From the NCBI GenBank assembly GCA_964570625.1, contig CAZMYW010000011.1:27384-91383 (forward strand): DNA of 64,000 bases, read 5' to 3'. This DNA comes from JBFLXB01 sp964570625. Its GTDB lineage: Bacteria > Nitrospirota > Nitrospiria > 2-01-FULL-66-17. Positions within the stretch are counted from its first letter, which is position 1, and the number at the start of each line of letters is the position of its first letter. A program made the translations under genes and the position numbers. The notes below the pieces were generated by a model. That model was not told the origin of the DNA, ran no database searches, and saw only the letters and a list, made by a program, of their open reading frames with translations. This document shows positions 25,108 to 34,188 of the stretch, in pieces.

Positions 25108-27144
25108 TTACCCGCGAGGCGGGGGGGGGTGTTCGTAGACCACGGCTTGGTTCTTCCCGCGGCGCTTGGCCTCGTACAAGGCTTGATCCGCGTGGCGCAG
25201 GAGGTCGTCGAGGGCTTGGGCGTCGTCGGGAAAGCTGGCCACGCCGAGGCTCATGGTCAGGTGGACGGTGTCGCCTTTGGTCGAAAGGATCGGCGTGCGG
25301 GCCACGGCCTGGCCGATACGATTGGCCATGGTGCGGGCGGCTTTTTTGGAAGTCTGCGGCAGGATGACGGTGAATTCCTCGCCGCCGTAGCGCGCGGCCA
25401 CGTCGATGGCGCGGATGGAGCCGCGGACCGCGCGTGTGATGTTCACCAGCGCTTCGTCGCCGACCAGGTGCCCGTGGGTGTCGTTCAGGCGCTTGAAGTC
25501 GTCGATGTCCATCATGATCAGCGAGAACGGCAGCTTGTGACGTTTGAACCGTTCGATCTCCTCGGCCAAGCGTTCTTGAAAGTACCGCCGATTCAGGAGT
25601 CCGGTCAGGGAATCCGTGATCGAAATGCGTTTGAGCTCTTCGGAGCGGTGGTAGTACTCCGAGCGCTGGACCGCCACGGTGGTATAGGCGGCAATGGAGG
25701 TCAGCAGGTCCAGGTCGTCCGGCGTAAACGGCTCGCCGCCCGCCTTGTCGGCCACGTTGAGCACGCCGATGGTTTGGCCGTTCGTGCGCAGCGGCAGGCT
25801 GATGAACGAGCGCGTGCGGTAGCGCGGGCGTTTTTCCCTGAGCACCCGGACGTCGGTTTCCAGGTCAGATACCAGCAGCGGTTTGCTCTCGGCGAACACC
25901 ATGCCGGAGATGCCTTCCCCGGGACGGACGCGCAGGCTTTCCACGATCTTGGGGTTGAGTCCCTTGATGGCTTGAACGACGAGTTCGTTGCTGGTTTCGT
26001 CCAGCAGCATGACCGACCCTTGCTCCGCAGCGACGTATTCGGTCGAGCGGTCGAGGATTACCTGAAACAGGTCGTTGACCGCGAGCGTGGAGACCGAGTG
26101 GCGCATGAGGTCGGTGAGCGACACTAGGCCTTGTTGGCGGCCCTTGGCCTGGGACCGCAGACGGTCGTTTTCAAGGATGACCGCGAACAATTCGGAAAAC
26201 GCGCCCAGGATTTTCACGTCCTCCGCCGCTAGCGTGGTGTCGAGGATCGCCAGGGCCATGTGCCCGTCTTTGGCCAGCGGGAACAGGTGGACCGACTTGA
26301 CGTCGGCCGGAAACCCGGCCTGCAGAACCTCCAACTGGACCTCGCTGGTTACGTAGGATAGTGTCTCGCGAAACCGTGCCCATAGGCCTTTCTGCCGCGG
26401 GGCGGTATAACGACGGAGTACCTCGCGTTTCACGCCGAACCCGTCGAGCACCTCGTACAGTTCCCCCCGCGCGTCCACCGCCAGGATCAGCGCGGTATTC
26501 GCGTTGAACAGGACGCCCACGGTGCTGAGCACCAGGCGAAAGAGCGACGCGGGATCGAGCTGGTTGCGCAGCTCGGCGCCGATCGAAAACAGGGTCATGA
26601 GCCGCGCCGCTGTCGCCTCTTGGCGTTGCCGTGAGGTGAGGCTGCGGACCAGCGAGCGCGCGATCGTGTCCACCAGCGCGGCGGCGGATTCCAGAAACGG
26701 GGGTTCTTTGAACTGGATCTCTTTGACCAGGGTCAGCAACGTGTCCGGGTCGATGCCGTATCGTTTGGCGGTTTCGCGGAATGCGAAAAAGTCCTCGTAC
26801 GTCGAGAACGCTTTGGCGCCCAGTAACACCATCTGCACGCCTTGTTCGTCGGTCACCGGGACGGTAAACGCGCGCAAGTTCGCGTGACAGGTGAACGCGG
26901 CGCCCCGTCCGGTGGCGAACGCCTGGGCGACCTGATGGCCGCAGTGCGCGTCGCATTGGGCGCGTTGGCCGTAGGTGTCCTGCAACATCCTGCAGATCGG
27001 GTTGTCGTGGCTGGGTTCGCAGACCGTGCGGTTGAGGTCCACGGTCCGGGAGGGGCCGTAGGTGAGCAGGGCGAGGCCCATGGCCTTGGCCAGGCCGTCT
27101 TGAAGGGGCTTCCACTGGGCAGACTTCAGCGACTCAGCATCCAT
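25108..27144 (-). CDS. PocR-GAF-GAF-GGDEF diguanylate cyclase
   Basis: Protein of 678 residues. An N-terminal PocR-type sensory domain (about 10-185) has the Cys cluster CEPSHDNPIC, CDAHCGHQ and FTCHANL. Two GAF domains follow (about 195-345 and 360-505), then a GGDEF domain with the active site GGEEF and an RxxD inhibitory site (RAID) five residues before it. It should make cyclic di-GMP and be product-inhibited. There are no membrane helices, so the signal is cytoplasmic. The gene stands alone, divergent from uvrB; its tail is Pro-rich (PPPPRG) over a run of nine G in the + strand. Confidence 0.9.
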   Translation of the reverse strand: MDAESLKSAQWKPLQDGLAKAMGLALLTYGPSRTVDLNRTVCEPSHDNPICRMLQDTYGQRAQCDAHCGHQVAQAFATGRGAAFTCHANLRAFTVPVTDEQGVQMVLLGAKAFSTYEDFFAFRETAKRYGIDPDTLLTLVKEIQFKEPPFLESAAALVDTIARSLVRSLTSRQRQEATAARLMTLFSIGAELRNQLDPASLFRLVLSTVGVLFNANTALILAVDARGELYEVLDGFGVKREVLRRYTAPRQKGLWARFRETLSYVTSEVQLEVLQAGFPADVKSVHLFPLAKDGHMALAILDTTLAAEDVKILGAFSELFAVILENDRLRSQAKGRQQGLVSLTDLMRHSVSTLAVNDLFQVILDRSTEYVAAEQGSVMLLDETSNELVVQAIKGLNPKIVESLRVRPGEGISGMVFAESKPLLVSDLETDVRVLREKRPRYRTRSFISLPLRTNGQTIGVLNVADKAGGEPFTPDDLDLLTSIAAYTTVAVQRSEYYHRSEELKRISITDSLTGLLNRRYFQERLAEEIERFKRHKLPFSLIMMDIDDFKRLNDTHGHLVGDEALVNITRAVRGSIRAIDVAARYGGEEFTVILPQTSKKAARTMANRIGQAVARTPILSTKGDTVHLTMSLGVASFPDDAQALDDLLRHADQALYEAKRRGKNQAVVYEHPPPPRG

Positions 27145-27287
27145 ACCGTATTTCGGGAGACGAGAACGTGTGGCGGGAACGCATCGTCAACGTTCATTAA
27201 TACGCCCCGATTGCCCGCGAAGTCAAGCTCTGCCTTGATTTGCGGGCAGGGGAGGGTCGGTCGGATCACCCATGGTACAATGCCGCC

Positions 27288-29303
27288 ATGGTGGATCGAC
27301 CGCCCGCCGAAGGCAATCATTTCAAGCTGGTGTCAGACTTTGTCCCCAAGGGGGATCAGATTTCAGCGATCGACACCCTGGCCGAGCAGTTCCGCGCGGG
27401 TTCGCGCCATCAGGTTCTGCTGGGGGTGACCGGCTCGGGCAAGACCTTCACCATGGCCAATGTCATTGCGAAGCTGAACCGCCCGACCCTGGTCCTGGTC
27501 CACAACAAGACCCTGGCGGCTCAGCTCTACCACGAGTTCAAAACCTTCTTCCCCGAGAACGCGACGGGGTACTTCGTGAGCTACTACGACTACTACCAGC
27601 CCGAAGCCTACCTGCCGCAGACCGACACGTATATCGAGAAGGACACCAAGATCAACGACGCGATCGACCGCATGCGCCACGCGGCCACGAGTTCGTTGTT
27701 CGAGCGCAACGACGTGGTGATCGTCGCGTCGGTCTCCTGCATCTACGGGTTGGGATCGCCGGAAGCCTATCACGGGATGCTGATCCCGCTCGAAGCCGGC
27801 ATGCGGATCAGCCGCGACGAGCTCCTGAGGCGTCTGGTCGATATCCAGTACGAACGCAACGACGTGGACTTTCACCGCGGGACGTTCCGGGTGCGGGGCG
27901 ACGTGATCGACGTGTTCCCCGCGTCGGCCGAGGCGCACTCGGTGCGGATCGAACTGTGGGGGGATCAGATCGAAGCGCTCTCCGAGCTGGATCCGTTGAC
28001 CGGCCGGGTCCTGCGCAAAATGACCAAAGCGCCTATTTACCCCGGCAGCCACTACGTGATTCCGCCGGACCGGCTGGACCGCGCGCTCGCCGGGATCGAC
28101 ACCGAGTTGGGAGAACGCATCGCCCACTTCAAACAGCGCGGCCAACTGATCGAGGCCCAACGCATCGAGCAGCGCACGCACTTCGACCTGGAGATGATCC
28201 GCGAGATCGGGTTTTGCCAGGGCATTGAAAACTACTCGCGCCACCTGTCGGGCCGCGCCCCGGGCGAGCCGCCGCCTACGCTGATCGACTACTTCCCGAA
28301 GGACTTCCTGCTCATCGTGGACGAAAGCCACGTGACGATTCCCCAGGTCGGCGGCATGTACGAAGGCGACCGCTCGCGCAAGAAGAACCTGGTGGAGTAC
28401 GGCTTTCGCCTGCCCTCGGCGTTCGACAACCGTCCGCTCACGTTTACGGAGTTCGAACGGTTGCTGAACCAGATTCTGTACGTCTCGGCCACGCCGGCCC
28501 AACACGAGCTGGAGAAGGTGGGCCATCGGGTGGTCGAACAGCTCATCCGGCCCACGGGCTTGCTCGATCCCCAGATCGAAGTGCGACCGGCCACCGGCCA
28601 GGTGGACAACCTCCTCGGCGAAATCAAACAGCGGATCGACCGCCGCGAACGTGTGCTGGTGACCACGCTGACCAAACGTATGGCCGAGGACCTGACCGAC
28701 TACTATCGGGATCTGGGGATTCGCGTTCGGTATCTGCACTCGGAAGTGGTGACGCTCGAACGGATGGAGATCATTCGCGAGTTGCGCCTGGGCAAGTTCG
28801 ACGTGTTGGTGGGGATCAATCTGCTCCGCGAAGGGTTGGACATCCCCGAAGTCTCGTTGGTGGCTATTCTCGACGCGGACAAGGAAGGGTTCCTGCGCTC
28901 GCGCACCTCGCTGGTGCAGACCGCGGGCCGCGCCGCCCGCCATATCAACGGCCGCGTGATCATGTTCGCCGACCACGTGACGGGATCTATGCAATGGGCG
29001 CTCGACGAAACCGCGCGACGACGCACGACCCAGGAGGCCTACAACCGAGAGCACAACATCACGCCCGTCTCGATCCAGAAAGATATTCCGCGCACGCTCT
29101 ACGAAGTCAGCGAGTCGGACTACGTGACGGTCCCCATCGCAGCGGAGCCCGCGGCCTCCTACGTGCCGGCGGATGAGTTGCCCGCGCTGCTCAAAACCCT
29201 CGAGCGCCAAATGAAAGACGCGGCGAAACGCTTGGATTTTGAAACCGCGGCGCAACTGCGGGATCGAATCGAGGCGTTGAAAGAGGCGGCGCTGGCCACG
29301 TAA
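27288..29303 (+). CDS. uvrB: Excinuclease ABC subunit B
   Basis: Damage-verifying helicase of nucleotide excision repair, 671 residues. Walker A GVTGSGKTFTMAN, the beta-hairpin YYDYYQPEAYLP that clamps DNA, the helicase DESH box, and the C-terminal UVR domain (LERQMKDAAKRLDFETAAQLRDRI) that contacts UvrC are all present. ATG 27288 lies 7 bases after TACAAT (27276-27281), a likely -10 box, so the message may be nearly leaderless; no ribosome site is visible. Confidence 0.97.
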   Translation: MVDRPPAEGNHFKLVSDFVPKGDQISAIDTLAEQFRAGSRHQVLLGVTGSGKTFTMANVIAKLNRPTLVLVHNKTLAAQLYHEFKTFFPENATGYFVSYYDYYQPEAYLPQTDTYIEKDTKINDAIDRMRHAATSSLFERNDVVIVASVSCIYGLGSPEAYHGMLIPLEAGMRISRDELLRRLVDIQYERNDVDFHRGTFRVRGDVIDVFPASAEAHSVRIELWGDQIEALSELDPLTGRVLRKMTKAPIYPGSHYVIPPDRLDRALAGIDTELGERIAHFKQRGQLIEAQRIEQRTHFDLEMIREIGFCQGIENYSRHLSGRAPGEPPPTLIDYFPKDFLLIVDESHVTIPQVGGMYEGDRSRKKNLVEYGFRLPSAFDNRPLTFTEFERLLNQILYVSATPAQHELEKVGHRVVEQLIRPTGLLDPQIEVRPATGQVDNLLGEIKQRIDRRERVLVTTLTKRMAEDLTDYYRDLGIRVRYLHSEVVTLERMEIIRELRLGKFDVLVGINLLREGLDIPEVSLVAILDADKEGFLRSRTSLVQTAGRAARHINGRVIMFADHVTGSMQWALDETARRRTTQEAYNREHNITPVSIQKDIPRTLYEVSESDYVTVPIAAEPAASYVPADELPALLKTLERQMKDAAKRLDFETAAQLRDRIEALKEAALAT

Positions 29304-29312
29304 GAGGAAGAC

Positions 29313-29349
29313 AAATCCCCCCTTGCCCCCCTTTGTCAAAGGGGGGATT
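29313..29349 (+). terminator. Hairpin terminator-like repeat after uvrB
   Basis: CCCCCCTTT (29326-29334) pairs with AAAGGGGGG (29338-29346) over a 3-base loop, inside AATCCCCCC...GGGGGGATT. It sits between convergent genes. There is no T run, and the motif resembles a common dispersed repeat, so it may be a repeat as well as a terminator. Confidence 0.5.
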
Positions 29350-29364
29350 CGCCTTGAGCTCGCG

Positions 29365-29961
29365 TTACGGCTTGATCTTCGCCGGGTCCTGTTCAACCAT
29401 CAAGTGCGCGTACGGCGTGCCGTCCCACATGATATAGACGCCGGACGGATTGGGTAACGTGGGCAGTCCGCTGGTCTTCGAGTCGAATGGCCACATCAGC
29501 ATCCAATGCGGCGGTTCTTTCACCGCTTTCGCACCGGGTTCCGCCTTCATTAACACGGCGGCACCTTTTTCCCAGTGTTGTCCGCCGCGCCCCATGTAGG
29601 CGATTCCAGGCACGGTGTTGGCCGGCTTCGGCTCCTTGTTCATGAGGCTGCCGACCCACTGTCCGACGGCGGCGTCCATACACATCGGGTCCGGCGTGTC
29701 GGGGGTGTCGACCCACGGCATACAAGTAAAGCCATTTGAACCCTTCTTGGCTTCAACCATCTTTCCATCCGCCCCGGGGACGATGACGGCGGCGTCCTTC
29801 GAGATATGCGGTGGGGCGCCGCTGAGTGCGATCTTGATCAGCTCATCAGCGGATCGTTGTGCTCCCTTGTCCGCTGTGTGCGGCGCCTCGCCGGCCAGCG
29901 CAATCGACGAGAGCGCCATGACGGCCGCCGTGATCCCGAACCACCGAGTAACGTTCTTCAT
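29365..29961 (-). CDS. Secreted protein of unknown function
   Basis: Protein of 198 residues with a signal peptide (FGITAAVMALSSIALAGEA). The mature part has three Cys/Met-rich spots (FTCMPWVDTPD, DPMCMDAAVGQW) and ends PYAHLMVEQDPAKIKP. ATG 29961 is fixed by the AGGAGG site. The Cys and Met placement could bind metal or haem-like ligands, but no CxxCH is present and no family is recognised. The 217 bp to the next gene show no other feature. Confidence 0.7.
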   Translation of the reverse strand: MKNVTRWFGITAAVMALSSIALAGEAPHTADKGAQRSADELIKIALSGAPPHISKDAAVIVPGADGKMVEAKKGSNGFTCMPWVDTPDTPDPMCMDAAVGQWVGSLMNKEPKPANTVPGIAYMGRGGQHWEKGAAVLMKAEPGAKAVKEPPHWMLMWPFDSKTSGLPTLPNPSGVYIMWDGTPYAHLMVEQDPAKIKP

Positions 29962-30178
29962 GAGTTCCTCCTGGTTGAGTGTCGAGCCAATGGCGTTGGC
30001 GCTGCTTCGCGACGGCCGCAACGTACTACAATGGGACAATTGGAATCAAGCGACCAGCCCGTTGTTGACATCGCGACACGATCTACGCCGAGGGCCAACG
30101 CCGGTACGTGAAAACGATTTCTCCGCACGCCCGCCGGTTTCTTGATCTCGGACGGTTCGTTACAGTACCAAGCCGCGC

Positions 30179-31588
30179 TTAGAAGTATGGCGAAAACAGT
30201 TTGGCGGCTGCGTCGCGCAGCCGTTCGGGCAGTGGCCGTCCGTCCAGTTCCGCGAGCGTGACTTCGCGGGATCGATCGCGGGCCGCGTCGAAGTGGCGGG
30301 TGAGTTCGTCGGACACCTCGCGATCGTAGATTTCCACGTTGAATTCGAAGTTGAGGCGAAGGCTGCGCGGGTCGAGGTTGGCCGAGCCCACCAGCGTGTA
30401 CACGTCGTCCACGGCGAGCAGTTTGCTGTGCACGAACGGTCCGGGCTGGTCGTACACCCGGACCCCGTGTTGCAGCACTTCCCAGAGCATGGCCCGCATC
30501 GCCCATGCCACGTACGGCAGATTGTTGCGTTGAGGCAACACGATCTCGACGCGCACACCCCGGAGCGCGGCTGCGCTCAAGGCGGCCAGTAGCGCTCGAT
30601 CCGGTATGAAATACGGGGTCATGATCCGGATGTGGGTTCGGGCCGCACCCAGCGCGCCCAAGACGATCCAGTACAGCGTTTCGAAATCCTCGTTCGGCCC
30701 CGCGCTGATGCCCCGGCAGAACGCGTGGTGGATGGGCGTGTTGATGCGGGCCGTTTCGACCGGGCGCGAGTCGCCGGTGGCAAAGCACCAGTCGCCGAGG
30801 AAAGCCTCGTCCAAGTGCGCCACCGACGGTCCCTCCATCCTGATCTGAAAGTCGATGACGCGCCGGGGGCCGCGCGCCGGGTCCCCCAGGTGGTGGTCGC
30901 CGATGTTCATGCCTCCGGCAAATCCCACCACGCCGTCGACCACCAGGAGTTTTCGGTGATTGCGGAGGTTAAGATGAAAGCCACGGCGTACCAGCGGGAG
31001 AAAACGCGCGACGCGGACCTTGCTCCGTCTGAGCGCTCGGCTCGGCCACGGAAAGGTATAGAGTTCCCCGACGCCGTCGATGAGCACGCGCACGTCCACG
31101 CCCCGTTCGGCCGCGGCCGCGAGCGCAGTGATGAACCGTTGGCCGACCGTATCGGTTCGAAAGATATAGGTGGAGAGGTACACACGCTCGCGCGCCGCGG
31201 CGATTGCCTCCCACATCGCGGGATACGCGGCCTCGCCGTTGTGCAGGACGCAGACCCGGTTGCCCCCCAGCAGCGGGAGCCCGGTGACGGTATTGCCGAT
31301 GCGGATGATCGCGGCGATCGAATCGTGTTCGATCTGCGAGGCGCCGGTGTGGGGGAACCGGTGGGTTCCTGAGCGGTCAAACCGTCCGCTGGCGGTCCAC
31401 CCGCGCGCGCGGGTCCGGATCCGGTTCACGCCCATCAACCAGTAGAGCGCGGCCCCGCCTCCCGGAACGATCAAACAGACGGCAACCCAGCCCCAGGCGG
31501 CCCTGGGGTCTCGTTTGTGGAGGAATGCGTGACCTGCGGACAGGATGCTGACGAGCGCGAGCAGGAGTTCGATCACGAGCGCCAGCAT
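30179..31588 (-). CDS. cls: Cardiolipin synthase (PLD family)
   Basis: Condenses phosphatidylglycerol to cardiolipin at the inner membrane. Protein of 469 residues with two N-terminal membrane helices (MLALVIELLLALVSIL, GWVAVCLIVPGGGAALYWL), then two phospholipase D domains with HKD motifs NHRKLLVVDG (about 220) and VHSKLLAVDD (about 400). Full length for the family. It lies 30 bp after the small membrane protein gene, probably in one operon. Confidence 0.92.
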   Translation of the reverse strand: MLALVIELLLALVSILSAGHAFLHKRDPRAAWGWVAVCLIVPGGGAALYWLMGVNRIRTRARGWTASGRFDRSGTHRFPHTGASQIEHDSIAAIIRIGNTVTGLPLLGGNRVCVLHNGEAAYPAMWEAIAAARERVYLSTYIFRTDTVGQRFITALAAAAERGVDVRVLIDGVGELYTFPWPSRALRRSKVRVARFLPLVRRGFHLNLRNHRKLLVVDGVVGFAGGMNIGDHHLGDPARGPRRVIDFQIRMEGPSVAHLDEAFLGDWCFATGDSRPVETARINTPIHHAFCRGISAGPNEDFETLYWIVLGALGAARTHIRIMTPYFIPDRALLAALSAAALRGVRVEIVLPQRNNLPYVAWAMRAMLWEVLQHGVRVYDQPGPFVHSKLLAVDDVYTLVGSANLDPRSLRLNFEFNVEIYDREVSDELTRHFDAARDRSREVTLAELDGRPLPERLRDAAAKLFSPYF

Positions 31589-31618
31589 ACGGGCCTTCCG
31601 ACGCCCTTCACCAGGGAA

Positions 31619-32020
31619 TCAGTTCGTGCGTACGGAAACCGTATACCGACCGAGCAACAAATTGGTGACCCAACCGAACACGGAGAGAAACAGCGCGACC
31701 CAGAGCCCGGTTGCGAACCCCGCGACATAGAACCCCGACACCAGCGTCGCCACCAGGAGAACCATCAAGGCGTTGATCACCAGCAGGAACAACCCCAGCG
31801 TGAACACGGTCAGGGGCAGCGTGAGCAAGATCAACACCGGCCGCACCACCGCATTGACCAGTCCCAACAGCAGGCCGGACACCCAGAGAGCGCCGACATT
31901 GTCGAACCGCATGCCGTCGAACACGTAGTCGGCCACCCACAGACCCAGCGTGTTCAGGGCCCAGAGGATCAGCAGACGCGGAATGGGGGACGATGCAGCG
32001 ACCTCGTGATGCTGACTCAA
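31619..32020 (-). CDS. PF04020-type four-helix membrane protein
   Basis: Small membrane protein related to the phage-holin family 4/YvlD group: ILWALNTLGLWVADY, VSGLLLGLVNAVVRPVLILL, VFTLGLFLLVINALMVLL and GLWVALFLSVFGWVTNLLL form four helices, with LVNAVVRPVL as family signature. The frame is open to 32194, but that extension is encoded by a repeat element (32052-32270), so the true start is placed at TTG 32020 behind an AGAGGA site. GTG codons further up are alternatives. Function unknown. Confidence 0.7.
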   Translation of the reverse strand: MSQHHEVAASSPIPRLLILWALNTLGLWVADYVFDGMRFDNVGALWVSGLLLGLVNAVVRPVLILLTLPLTVFTLGLFLLVINALMVLLVATLVSGFYVAGFATGLWVALFLSVFGWVTNLLLGRYTVSVRTN

Positions 32021-32051
32021 GGAACGGTCCTCTGCCAACCGCACTGCGGTT

Positions 32052-32270
32052 GCCGGCTGCTCAAAAAGCTCCAACTGCCAGGCCGCAGGGAGGAGGAAAC
32101 CGGAGCGTACTGGGTCGTACGTGAGGGCGAGTGGCGCCACGAAGAAGTGGCGCCAAGCCACGAGCGCCGCCACGAAGAAGTGGCGCCAAGCCACGAGCGC
32201 CGCCGGGACGGTGAGGCGGCCGGCACATGGTAATACAGCACGCAGCAGATGGGCTTTTTCAGCAGCCGGC
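32052..32270. repeat. Inverted-repeat-bounded intergenic element, copy 1
   Basis: A 219-bp unit is bounded by GCCGGCTGCTCAAAAAGC (32052-32069) and its complement at 32253-32270 with one mismatch. Inside are two tandem 33-bp units (32137 and 32170), each containing CCACGAAGAAGTGG, and a 21-bp word at 32105-32125 that recurs exactly in the second element at 40836-40856. It encodes no transposase and looks like a non-autonomous repeat. Its right arm contains part of the stop region of the next gene. Confidence 0.7.
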
Positions 32271-32767
32271 TAATCCCGACGACCGAAGATTTTCGCGTTC
32301 TCGCGGGCATCTTCTTCCAAGAGGCGTCGCCAATCGCGCGGCTTACGCGGGGCGGCACGAAACTCTTTGAAGATCGTTTTGGCGAGCTCGACTCGATCCA
32401 CGCCTTCCGGCGCGACCTGGATATCAATTTGGGCCATGGCGAGGTCAAAGTCCGTGTTCATCACGGTTTCAGGGTCCATGCCGTGCTCTTGGAGCGCCTG
32501 CCGAATCGCGCCCCCATCCACGCCGAACCGACGGCCTACGTCGTGGATATTGGCTGGCGCGTACCGCTTGTCCGAGGTGATGCCCAGATGGTAGGCGCAG
32601 AAGAGCTGAAACGGATCGATGGACGACGCCATCGAGGACTTCTGGCTGGATGGCGGGCGGCTGCTCCCACCGGCGTCGTAGCGGGGGCCACCGGGTTTCG
32701 GGCGGTGATGCGGCGGCCCGTGCCGCGGGGGGCCCCCGCGTCGCGGCGGTTTATTATACGGCGTCAC
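32270..32767 (-). CDS. Conserved-looking hypothetical protein with a Pro/Arg/Gly-rich N-terminus
   Basis: Protein of 165 residues if GTG 32767 is used. The first 45 residues are low-complexity (PPRRGGPPRHGPPHHRP). From MASSIDPFQLFCAYHLGIT onward a compact domain follows, with IHDVGRRFGVDGGAIRQALQEHG, which looks like a helix-turn-helix, and ends RRLLEEDARENAKIFGRRD. Not recognised; a nucleic-acid-binding role is only a suggestion. A shorter start at Met46 is possible. Confidence 0.55.
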   Translation of the reverse strand: MTPYNKPPRRGGPPRHGPPHHRPKPGGPRYDAGGSSRPPSSQKSSMASSIDPFQLFCAYHLGITSDKRYAPANIHDVGRRFGVDGGAIRQALQEHGMDPETVMNTDFDLAMAQIDIQVAPEGVDRVELAKTIFKEFRAAPRKPRDWRRLLEEDARENAKIFGRRD

Positions 32768-32949
32768 CGCTGGCTGACTCTGTAGGCAGTCGTGTCTGTC
32801 ATCGCGACAATCAATCCGACGCTAATGTACTCCGACGCGATCGCGATTTCCAGCATTTCCCGTTGATCCATCGAGATGCCCTTAAAATGCACAAGAAAAT
32901 GGGGTGCATGATGCAATTTTATGTAGGGAGCGACCGAACCATATTTGTC

Positions 32950-32979
32950 TTGACGGATTTTAAGTCGATCTGCTATCGT
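32950..32979 (+). promoter_or_regulatory. Probable promoter upstream of the 33.2-kb secreted protein gene
   Basis: TTGACG (32950-32955), 18 bp, TATCGT (32974-32979). It would give a leader of about 220 bases that holds a small open frame at 33097 and a short ACCTC/GAGGT hairpin near 33074. The rest of the gap 32768-33096 shows nothing else. Confidence 0.4.
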
Positions 32980-33096
32980 CGCAGCACTTTTCCCGGTTTC
33001 GTTGACGGCGACTTGCCTTCAGATCAGCGGCCGAGCCGAATCGCCCGACAGAGCACCGCGACCCTTGCGGCTTCACCTCCTTCGGAAGAGGTTCCG

Positions 33097-33192
33097 ATGA
33101 AGGGCAGTCAGGCTGTCTTAGTGGCGCTCACCCCATTCACATTATTGATCAGCAGTGGCTTCGTTTCTAGAGCCACCATACGTCCAACCTAA
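33097..33192 (+). CDS. Possible 31-residue leader peptide or small protein
   Basis: ATG 33097 is preceded by AAGAGG at good distance, and the frame ends 18 bp before the next gene's start. The peptide is one hydrophobic stretch (QAVLVALTPFTLLISSG) with a few basic residues. Nothing in the sequence proves translation; it may be a leader peptide for the downstream gene. Confidence 0.35.
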   Translation: MKGSQAVLVALTPFTLLISSGFVSRATIRPT

Positions 33193-33209
33193 TCACCGGA
33201 GGAGAGGAA

Positions 33210-34103
33210 ATGTGGTACCGAGGCTTTCTTCTAGTACTGCTCGTGGCGGCGTCAGCATCGATTTCGTGTAGTAAGGACGACATTATTGCGGCAGCCGCAG
33301 GAGACCCAGATCCCGGAGGCATGGGCGTTCTTGGCGTTAGCTCTGCGGCAGTCGGCGCAGCCGTAGTGACAGGCCTCGTAAGCGCGACGGCCCAGGGCTC
33401 GAATAAGCCCGCGCCAGGAGGTGCCGTTATTGGAGTGTTCCCGAACAACAACCCTGTGGCGTGTACAGGCGGAAACATCGCGTTCACAGGGAACTTGATC
33501 ACCGACTTTACGGCGACGATCAATACCTGCGTGTCTAACGGCTACACGCTCTCTACCCCCCCCGACCTCACTCCCGCCGACCCCACCGATGATTCGATTA
33601 TCGGGACGATGGTGCTCACAACATGTGACGAGGATGGCGAATCCACCGACGTTCCCCAGTCGCTCAGCGCGGTGATCAATGCGACCGTTGTTGGCGGCGG
33701 ACAAACTCTCAACATCACCAACCTTGATGTTGACGTCAGCAATCCCGTGTACTTCACAGGCACAGGAGGAACCTGCGCGCTTCTTTCGGCAGACATCACG
33801 ATCAACAGCGGCAGCATGAGCGTCTCGGTCGCTGGCCAAACGGTGACTACGACGATACCGAGCGGTACCCTCAATGTGACCTTTGTTGATGGTCAAGGCA
33901 CGACGACGCTGGATGTCAGCGGCGACGTCATCGTTAACGCTCCCTGCACGGGTGATGGAGGGTATGCGGTCACCGTTGAAACGACGGAAACGCTGGTCTT
34001 CACTGACGGAGAGATCGAGCCGAGCTCAGGCGTAATTACGGGCAACGGTGTACCAGTGGCCTTCGTGGGGGGAACCTTCCCAGAGATCTGCACCGGTTTC
34101 TAG
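33210..34103 (+). CDS. Exported Gly/Thr/Val-rich protein, possibly a lipoprotein
   Basis: Protein of 297 residues. The N-terminus (WYRGFLLVLLVAASASISC) is a signal peptide whose Cys is preceded by SIS, a weak lipobox. The mature part is poor in charged residues and rich in Thr, Val, Gly and Asp, with spaced Cys (VACTGG, INTCVSN, LTTCDEDGE, GTCALLS, APCTGDGG, PEICTGF) that suggest a disulfide-linked beta fold on the cell surface. ATG 33210 has a strong GGAGGAG site. No family recognised; a perfect terminator follows. Confidence 0.65.
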   Translation: MWYRGFLLVLLVAASASISCSKDDIIAAAAGDPDPGGMGVLGVSSAAVGAAVVTGLVSATAQGSNKPAPGGAVIGVFPNNNPVACTGGNIAFTGNLITDFTATINTCVSNGYTLSTPPDLTPADPTDDSIIGTMVLTTCDEDGESTDVPQSLSAVINATVVGGGQTLNITNLDVDVSNPVYFTGTGGTCALLSADITINSGSMSVSVAGQTVTTTIPSGTLNVTFVDGQGTTTLDVSGDVIVNAPCTGDGGYAVTVETTETLVFTDGEIEPSSGVITGNGVPVAFVGGTFPEICTGF

Positions 34104-34135
34104 TCGTAGGTTGATATCAGCTGTGTGATCTGGCA

Positions 34136-34175
34136 TCCGCCCGGCCGAAATCTGATTCGGCCGGGCGGATTGCTT
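34136..34175 (+). terminator. Strong hairpin terminator between convergent genes
   Basis: A perfect 14-bp stem, TCCGCCCGGCCGAA (34136-34149) with its complement at 34156-34169, loop ATCTGA, followed by TTGCTTT. It ends the + strand gene and may also serve rlmB from the other side. Confidence 0.75.
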
Positions 34176-34188
34176 TCCGGCCTGCGGA

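Noticed and set aside
25069..26127. 352-codon frame on the + strand opposite the GGDEF gene
   Set aside because: It is a shadow of the cyclase; no ribosome site and no family.
27363..29396. 677-codon antisense frame opposite uvrB
   Set aside because: Open only because of GC-rich codon bias; rich in Arg, His, Val and Gln without any recognisable fold.
32650..33192. 180-codon frame covering the gap before the secreted protein gene
   Set aside because: Most of it is the complement of the hypothetical gene at 32270-32767 and non-coding DNA; only the last 31 codons are kept as a small-gene candidate.
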